Assembly: GCA_027382625.1 (NCBI GenBank)
Contig: JAJKFJ010023671.1
Span: 1-17,806, forward strand
Direction of reading: 5' to 3'
DNA from: Tetmemena sp. SeJ-2015
Lineage: Eukaryota; Ciliophora; Spirotrichea; Sporadotrichida; Oxytrichidae
DNA length: 17,806 bases
Below, one piece after another: positions 9,101 through 15,900 of the stretch; the first letter of the stretch is position 1; every line of letters starts with the position of its first letter. The notes under the pieces are model-generated. The model was given only the letters and a program-made list of their open reading frames with translations, was not told the origin of the DNA and searched no databases. The translations under genes and the position numbers were made by a program.

Positions 9101-10160
9101 GTTTTAAATGATTTTAAATGATTTCTCTAAGAAGAAAGTAATTCAAGAAGTTTTCATTCTCAAAAACATAAGGCATTCAAATATTATAAGACTATTAGAA
9201 GTCTTTGAGAGTCCAAAGCACTTCTTGATGGTAATGGAATATGCAGGCGGCGGTGATCTCTTGCACTTTGTTAAAAGCAGACAGAGACTCGAGGAAATGT
9301 AAGCAAAGTACATCTTCAAGTAGATAGTTCATGGATTAGCTCATTGCCATTGCAGAAGTGTTTTGCATAGAGATGTAAAGCTGGATAATATCTTAATTGA
9401 TAATGAGGGCTCTATAAAGATCTGCGATTTTGGCGTCAGTAGAACTGTTTAGAAGGGAGTCGTAATTTAGGAGTAGTGCGGAACTCCAGCTTATCTAGCG
9501 CCAGAGATCATTGCTGATTAAGGATATGAGGGATTCTATGTAGACATATGGTCTCTTGGTGTTCTCCTTTATGCAATGCTTTAAGGAACTGTGCCTTTCA
9601 AAGCTGCAAACTTATCGGAACTCCACAATCAAATTCTTTAAGGAAATTTCAAGTATCCTGTTAACATTAGTGATGAAGCAAAGGATATAATTCAGAGAAT
9701 GCTAGTCCTTACTCCTAACTAGAGAATTTCAGTTCCCGGATTATTAAGTCACCCTTGGTTAAAAGGAGCTCTAGATCCCCATGGGTTTGAAGGAAGTGAA
9801 GAGGATGATGATCATGATTTCGAAATGGGGATGAGTTTCGCAAGACAAGAGTGCAATCTTAACGGAGTTTAAGGTGGAGACAACAGTACGACATCTACGA
9901 ATTCAAGTCCACTTTACTCTGGAGGTAACATAAAGATAATAAACATTGAAAATCTATTCTACGATGGAGACACAGCCAGCAAATTGTCTTATAGTAATTA
10001 TTGCGCAGTGACTTAAGACTATATGACTCATCGTATAGATGAGGAGGCAATAAGAGTTCTAGAGAACTTTGGTTACTCTAGATAAATAGTTATCGATAGC
10101 TTAAACAAAGGTGTTCTCAATCATGCTACAGCCTCTTACAATCTTCTTACTATGCCATGA
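6108..10160 (+). CDS. Protein kinase, CAMK-like, with Gln/Asn-rich N-terminus and C-terminal UBA-like segment
   Basis: Ser/Thr protein kinase of about 1314 aa after removal of four IESs and one intron. The start is the ATG at 6108, preceded by AT-rich sequence; the stop is TGA at 10158-10160. Residues 1-920 or so are low in complexity and rich in Gln, Asn and Ser, many Gln being TAA or TAG. The catalytic domain starts near 922 (EYYKFVRILGKGAFGQV, glycine loop near 930), with the ATP lysine in VAIK (952), a Glu in VIQEVFIL, HRDVKLDN (1051), DFG (1071), CGTPAYLAPE (about 1095) and DIWSLGVLLYAML. All key residues are present, so an active enzyme is expected. The last 40 residues (DEEAIRVLENFGY to SYNLLTMP) resemble the UBA-like segment after the kinase domain in the AMPK/MARK branch of CAMK kinases. 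An acidic linker lies between. The exact subfamily is inferred. Confidence 0.9.
6261..6277. other. IES, 11 bp, pointer AATTAT
   Basis: AATTAT lies at 6261-6266 and 6272-6277. Removal of 11 bp joins HPSAKLNNY to AFLYSFYKFCSELDSLAK in frame. Confidence 0.8.
6509..6536. other. IES, 23 bp, pointer AATTA (three copies)
   Basis: AATTA occurs at 6509-6513, 6522-6526 and 6532-6536. Only the outer pair (23 bp) restores the frame, joining GNYKLIQN to a Gln run and SHSPIITSSK. TAATTAG at 6521-6527 and 6531-6537 is a longer repeat, but its 10-bp removal gives the wrong frame. Confidence 0.75.
6856..6886. other. IES, 28 bp, pointer AAT
   Basis: AAT lies at 6856-6858 and 6884-6886. Removal of 28 AT-rich bases joins SISTGQSN to KENQGLQMIQHF. 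The pointer is short, so the exact limit is less certain; a TAAA tandem repeat at 6882-6889 (4 bp) also fits the frame but leaves an odd hydrophobic run. Confidence 0.6.
7896..7931 (+). other. Intron, 36 nt
   Basis: GTAAGA donor at 7896 and TTTATAG acceptor ending at 7931 enclose an in-frame TGA. Splicing joins IIKNLKEF to LFYLENKQLINIAQ. GATA repeats 21 bp apart would also remove the TGA, but the canonical splice sites make an intron more likely. Confidence 0.7.
9102..9124. other. 10-bp tandem duplication (TTTTAAATGA) that breaks the kinase frame
   Basis: The unit TTTTAAATGA is repeated with period 10 from 9102 to 9124 (2.3 copies). With both copies the kinase domain is frameshifted between VAIKAIDLNYMKDDLQN and SKKKVIQEVFIL. 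With one copy the sequence runs DDLQNVLNDFSKKKV, as expected between the beta-3 lysine and the alpha-C helix. As an IES it is extreme: the two pointer copies overlap and no spacer is left. Confidence 0.8.
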
Positions 10161-10307
10161 AAGACAATCAAATCAAAGAGTTTTGAGCTCTTAAATGTGA
10201 ACTTTAGTTTTCTAATGCACCATTAGTTATTTAAAAAGGTAGTTTATTTTTAAATTAAGACTATATTTTGAATCTTATGGTTATAAACAAATTGCAAGAA
10301 AAATAAA
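10161..10307. other. Convergent intergenic spacer
   Basis: A 147-bp AT-rich gap between the converging stops of the kinase gene and the next minus-strand gene. It must hold both 3' ends. No hairpin terminator or other signal is evident. Confidence 0.5.
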
Positions 10308-12722
10308 TCACAGCTTTTTGCTAATTCCTGCTTGGATGTCCACTGATCTCATTATCCATCTATCTTTCTCTAATTTAACAATATCTAGTTGCTCTTTTGT
10401 GATTTGTCTACTTTTTATCATATTCTCAAGATCCACATAAGATAAAGAATTTTACAAAGTCCTTTGAAGATCTTTTCTTTTTTATTCATTATGGATAAGC
10501 ATATTAAAATTAACTATTTTATTAAAGCTTAATGACATCATTAACTTTAGATGTCTGATTCTTAAGAGCTTCTTTTAAAGAAGAAAAGGGTTTTTTCTTT
10601 TATGACTATTAATTTTAAGATGTTCCTTTCTTGTCTTTACCAAAAGCTTCTGATTAAAATGACTCTTAATTTTTACCTTTTTGGTGTTATGAATCCAGAA
10701 ATTAAGCAACATCGCTTTCCAATTCTATTTCCTTTTCTTTAGCTATAAAATATGATGATTACACTTAAATACTTTGAATTCCGTGGCTTTGATTAAGTTC
10801 CATCCTAAACATGATATTGATCTTTTTCTCTTGCTGAAGTCTGCGAGATTCTTGAATTTGAGTTGCCAGCTCTCTTAAATAACTCATCTTGTCTCTGTAA
10901 AAATATTAATTGGTGGAGAGAATCAATTCTGCTTACCTCTGACTGTACTTCTCTATTTAAAAATTGTTGTTTAATCTTTTGAAAGTTGAAATAGATTCCC
11001 TGAGTTTGTGCTAGCCAGGACATTAATTCAACAAACTTTCCGTGAACTTTTAGTGCATCGATTCTCTATTCTTGGTATGTGCATCGAAATTAGGGGCTCT
11101 CAGCCCATCTAGAGTAGAGGGTAGGGTGTAAGTATAGATTGAGGGTCCTCCTTTAAGCTGTCTTTGGCTGTAGCACCTTACTACCTTTCTATTTTTGACT
11201 TTGTCTAAGTAAGAATCTATAATTTCTTGCATAGATGCGGAATTCAGGCCAGCCATCAATTTCTAAGTCTTTCTGGTGTTATCAATCATATTAGACTCCT
11301 CATTTATAAATTGCAATTTTAAAAGCCATTCAAAATTAATTAAATTGACCTCCTGAATTTAAACTTTTTAAAGTAGATTATTTATTCTCTTTCAAGCATT
11401 AAATAGATTTTCATTGTTGGTATGATTGATTTTAGATGAACTCTAAGAGATTGGCTTTAATATTTTAGTAGGATCATCCACTCCTTTAATAGCAGAGGAA
11501 AGAGTCTTATTGTTCGCAAAATGGATTGTTTTGGGCTAGATAAAAATAAAAAAAGAAAAGATACTTACAGAGAAGACTTAACTTATAGTAGCTCTGAGGG
11601 AATTTGCATAATGATTTTCGTATTTAAATTTCTTGTACTTTTCATATCCACTGACAGATTCTACTTTCTTGAAGTGAGATCCTTATGCGGAATTCATTTA
11701 TTCAATCGTCTCAAAGAACTTTCCCGCATTTTCCTGTTCATAAAATTTATGAAAATATTCTTTAAGTTCATTGGAATTTTCTGATAACTTCTATTTGCTC
11801 TCTGATTTAGACCTTGCCTCATTTATCTTTTGGTTCTTTTCAGGGCTGGTAAAGATGTAATTGTGATCGTTGAAATCATCTAGTATGTTTGACCTGATGT
11901 TCCAATGATTATCTTCATTAGAGTTCTGCCCCAATACTAAAACTTTTTATTAAATTATGTGAGAAATGGTTTACCCTGATCTCTAGTAATGAATTCCTTC
12001 TTAATGAGCGGCCTTTCAATTGGTTAGTCATACTAAGCATTTTTCATGAACAGCCTCATCTGATCTTGCATCTCTTTTATTCTTCTTCTGCTTTCCTTGC
12101 TCACTTTCAATTTTTGCTTCATTATGGAAGGACTCAAGTGAGTGAGCACATGAGCCTTGGTAAACTTCAAAGTTTCAACTCATTCACCACCAACCTCTTC
12201 ATATTCTTAATTTTGAGGAGAAGCTGAGTAGAGTTTCAAACTCTCAGGACTAGCTTTTAGTTGAACGCTAGATTATAGATTACTCAATCTTCCATCGAGA
12301 GTTTGATTGTAACTTATTGAAGGCTGAAACATGTTGCTTTCAAAAGTAGACTTGGGCTCTATAGGAGTAATAGCTCTAGTCTATTCGTTGTGCAGTATAG
12401 TATTTGGCGATATCTGTAGCTTATCCTTGATGAACAGTAATTTCCCTTCTCTCTTTGAAATTTGTTCACCTAGATAAGTTTCCTTTGAAAGCTGTTCTTG
12501 AGCAGGCCTCAGATCTTACTGACTTTGAGCAAAAGGTCTACCAGCATTTGATAATTGAGTTTATGTGCTTGCCTATGAAGGCAGTAGATTAAGGTTGTCA
12601 AAAAATTTGCTACCTCTTGGAGATCTATTGTTTTATACAAGGTGCATGTTTGAATTTCTATGATGAGGCTTCTGAAAAATAGACGAGGTGTAAGGCTACA
12701 AATGATTTTGATGAGAACTCAT
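10308..12722 (-). CDS. Unrecognised disordered/coiled-coil protein, about 738 aa after removal of five IESs and two introns
   Basis: I do not recognise a family. The start is the ATG at 12722 (MSSHQNHLQPYTSS), the stop TGA at 10308-10310 after AGISKKL. Removing the proposed inserts gives exactly 739 codons. The first 200 or so residues are rich in Gln, Ser, Asn and Pro and look disordered. Then come basic helical stretches (SIMKQKLKVSKESRRRIKEM), an acidic Asn-rich part, and a conserved-looking core around MQEIIDSYLDKVKNRKVVRC and GGPSIYTYTLPSTLDGLRAP (about 11240-11080). A probable coiled coil follows (SYLRELATQIQESRRLQQEK), then a Lys/Gln-rich tail ending in a helical segment (ENMIKSRQITKEQLDIVKLE). 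No membrane segment or signal peptide is seen. A scaffold or cytoskeletal role would fit but is only a guess. Confidence 0.8.
10480..10523. other. IES, 37 bp, pointer AATAAAA
   Basis: The 7-bp minus-strand repeat AATAAAA lies at 10517-10523 and 10480-10486. Excision of 37 bp skips an in-frame TGA and joins NDVIKLQQ to KRKDLQRTLQNSLSYVD. Confidence 0.85.
10894..10931. other. IES, 34 bp, pointer CAGA
   Basis: Minus-strand CAGA lies at 10928-10931 and 10894-10897. Removal of 34 bp joins NREVQSEVSR to DKMSYLRELATQIQ. A 42-nt intron-like stretch with GTAAGC donor (10936) and TTTTTACAG acceptor (10895) overlaps it, but splicing there would leave the frame wrong for the downstream part. Confidence 0.6.
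11034..11050. other. IES, 11 bp, pointer AAAGTT
   Basis: Minus-strand AAAGTT lies at 11045-11050 and 11034-11039. Removal of 11 bp joins NRESMHQKF to VELMSWLAQTQGIYF. The unshifted frame also stays open for a while, so the pair of changes here and at 10894-10931 should be judged together. Confidence 0.65.
11374..11409. other. IES, 30 bp, pointer AATCTA, carries an in-frame TGA
   Basis: Minus-strand AATCTA lies at 11404-11409 and 11374-11379. The 30 bp removed keep the frame but contain a TGA stop. Excision joins HTNNENL to LQKVQIQEVNLINFEW. Confidence 0.8.
11536..11568 (-). other. Intron, 33 nt
   Basis: Donor GTAAGT at 11568 and acceptor ATCTAG ending at 11536 enclose a pyrimidine-rich stretch. 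Splicing joins RATISQVFS to PKTIHFANNKTL. The length is a multiple of three with no stop inside, so it is recognised by splice signals and its T-rich composition. Confidence 0.65.
11937..11974 (-). other. Intron, 38 nt
   Basis: Donor GTAAAC at 11974 and acceptor TTTTAG ending at 11937. Splicing joins KEFITRDQ to VLGQNSNEDNHWNIRSN with the needed frame change. Short AT repeats inside (TAAT, ATAA) could alternatively mark a small IES. Confidence 0.65.
12176..12194. other. IES, 15 bp, pointer GTTG, carries an in-frame TGA
   Basis: Minus-strand GTTG lies at 12191-12194 and 12176-12179. Removing 15 bp deletes a TGA without changing frame and joins QNQEYEEV to ETLKFTKAHVLTHLS. The pointer is short. 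The alternative, that one gene ends here, is unlikely because the same frame stays coding beyond. Confidence 0.65.
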
Positions 12723-12966
12723 TTCTGAAAATTTCTTTAATGCAGGTTGTTTTTTATTAATCTCTCAATTATTCTGAAATATTTTTTATTGGTAATTCTC
12801 AAAGCATCTGTAGAGAAGATTAATTCCAAAATTAAACTTAGAGATTAAAAGCAGCTTTGCTGCTAATAATTAAGGTAGAAGCATCTTTATTATGTAGATA
12901 CTTCTTTTTCCTTATTCCAAATAGAATTAGAAATTGATCGGTTTAGCATCTTATGAGGAATAATGA
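12723..12966. other. Intergenic spacer with a short hairpin
   Basis: A 244-bp AT-rich gap between the calcium-channel gene's stop and the start of the next minus-strand gene. AGCAGC at 12850-12855 and GCTGCT at 12859-12864 form a 6-bp stem with a 3-base loop; its role is unknown. No gene is seen. Confidence 0.45.
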
Positions 12967-15900
12967 TCACTCCTGTTCCTCCTCCATGATCTTATCTAAC
13001 TTGTCTTTGAGAGAAAGAGACTTCATGAGAGGCACCCAAGATATGTCGTTTGACTCGTACTTCTCAAAGACATAGGATTCTATTCCAGTGTACTCAGTGG
13101 AATCTTTCATTTAGAGGAAGACGATGTAGTAAACGTATTGCCACAAGTTGTGATCTCTCTCGATGTGTCGTTCAAATCCGTCTGAGTATTTATCAAACTA
13201 GAATAAGAACATAAATAAGAGAAAGGTGATTTACTGTGTATCTATCCAGGTTGCAAATGAAGCAAATGTTTTGCATGTCCTCATCCTTCTCGCGCTTCAT
13301 GTCTCTCAGTTCTATTCATAAAATTTGACTATTGTTTTTTCTTACAAGCAAATGTGTCGATGATAATACCCATGAGGATATTCAGCATCATAACGATAAT
13401 CGCTAAGATACATTATAAATATAAGTGGAATGTGCAGTCATATACGAATTTATAACTCAAAAATATTCATCATTTTATTCAAGAAAAATATAAACTTAAT
13501 GAGAATAATCAGCCATTTCTCGAAGTCGATATACCCTACTGCCAAAGTAGAGTCTCCGATACCTCCTCCGTTTCTCAGACCCAAACTGACGCAGTTCACA
13601 AAGCATTGAAGCATTTAATGCAATTAATTTAAAATTGAATTAAAATTTTATCTCTTAATGAATTGTTGTGCACATATTTTCTCCGATGTTATCACTATCG
13701 TATTTATCAACGTTGAAATCGACGAATGTATCCTAAAGATAGAAGAATCCAATTGTTGTGTAGCAGAATATAATCGTCACTTAAAGAATGGCCGTCATGA
13801 GCAACTGAGTTGAGTTCATAGTCACTGCTTTAATCACATTTTGCAAAACTGGAAGACGGGTCTATAAAAAGTCAAATGTATTATGCGAGACTTACCACAA
13901 AATCAAGTAAATGGAAAGCATAGAAGATATCAAGGTAGAAGAATCCAAGTAGTGAAACCATAAAGTAAAGTAAGTAATAGCGGAAGGTTGCGTCTTCAAA
14001 GAAGAACATCACGTTAAACAAGTAGTACTAAAGACGGGTGAAAGCGTTTCCAAACTTCATAGTATCGCCCATGTTGAATTCAGTTGCCTCCGGTCCTTTA
14101 GTAAACAGAATTTTGTATTTTTAAGTTTAATTTATGAGAATCTGAGTAGTCATTCCTATACTCATCTCTGAAACATCCAGTCTGTCCTCATTTATGAAAG
14201 GCTTGAAGTTTTATTTTTACTTCTTAACGTACTCTCTCCATTTAGACTTGGCTATTAGTCCGCCCCTAGTGTATGCATAGAAGAATATGAGTAAAGCACT
14301 GAGGGCTCCTTGTATAATTCCCAAATAGTAAACACTGTAGATTTCTATTGAAGGCGCATAAGACTCAGTATCGTTATTAATTCTCGTCAAGAAAGAGAGA
14401 AGAATAAGGTTGAAGATGACTGCCATTAGAGTAGATAGATCCTTAAGTGTATATAACCTTTGTGGTGTAATCTTGAGTTTGCTTCTGTTGAGAGCTTCGT
14501 TGTGGGACATTTCATCAATGAGATCTGGACATTTTTACATTAGCTCATTCACCTTATAAATTGCATATACTATAAGTTAGTCCTTTGTGGCTTGTGATTC
14601 TCTATTAACATCATTCATTAGCTTTTTCCTGCTCTCCTTCGAAATATAATGACAGACTGGCAGTATAGGGAAATACACTCTCTGTAAGTTAGAATTTACA
14701 GCCACCTCTATTCTACCTGTATGCGATCTGATGAATTCATAAGCTTTCCACTCATCAGGAGAAAATTTCTTTCTGTCTAAATTTTCTTTCGCCTAGTCAA
14801 TGTTCTCTGCCAAACATTATATTCCTATTTTTAAATATACCCTCATTTAAACTATGGAAAAGAATAAAGATCTCGAAGGCTTCTGAGATGCTCCCCTCAA
14901 AACTATTTTTCTCCAGTCTTGAATTCAAATAGGAAACTTGGACGTCTGCGACAGTAGTGTGGTCATTTCCTAGTACTTTCGCGCAGAAAGCATTAAACAC
15001 TACTAGCAGTCGTTCCTTCATGACTCCAAAGTCTAAAGATAGACACATCCTAGACATGATGTCCAAGTCTGCTTCTCCTTCAAGTAGAGACAAAAGTAGT
15101 GTGACTATTTTCTTTTTGAATGTACTGATTTACTCTTGATCTTAAATAGGGATAATAATAATTTTTATCATCATCAGAATCAGTAAAACCAAGAGGCACA
15201 TATTCCACTTCTTTGTCAAACCCAGCAATATAATCTCTGCTGCTGTCTATAATCTTTGCTGATATGAGAGCCTTTTGGTTATTGTGGCATGGTCCTTGAA
15301 TAGCTTCGATAAGTGTATCTACTATTTAGTAGCCCAGATTTACTGTGACTTAGTTGAAAACCTTAGAGTATTAGCCAAAGATCTTTGCAACATGACTCAC
15401 TAAGTCTATAACCTTTCCATTTTAATTTCCTTCAGGGCTAAGTTGTTCTCTCAGTGCGTTTTATAAATGAATGTTGTGATTCTCGCAAAGTAGTTGCATA
15501 AATCAAATATAAAGTAGTAATTTAATAAATCTGAATATGATCTAGAGCATATAAATAGCTCTTTAAGGAGTGAGGGTTTCAGCATCCTTAGCTGATTAGT
15601 TAACCTTCTCAAAGTCTTTGATTTCATCCTTTACTATTTACAGCTGCTGTTCCAGCTTCTTGACCTCTGAGCCATTTGCATCCAAAATCTCTTTTAGTTC
15701 CTCAATTTCTAAATTTAAAAATGAAATCACTTATAATTATCTTACTCTTTTCAATCTGATGCAGTCTGAGCATCTGCTAATTACGCTTGATCTCGGTCTT
15801 TTTAATGATCTCAAAGCACTGATTTATCATGTCATAGAGCTTCTCAGCAAAGATATTCTCAGTGTCTCTTGAGATGAATTAAATAAATAAAAGTAATTTG

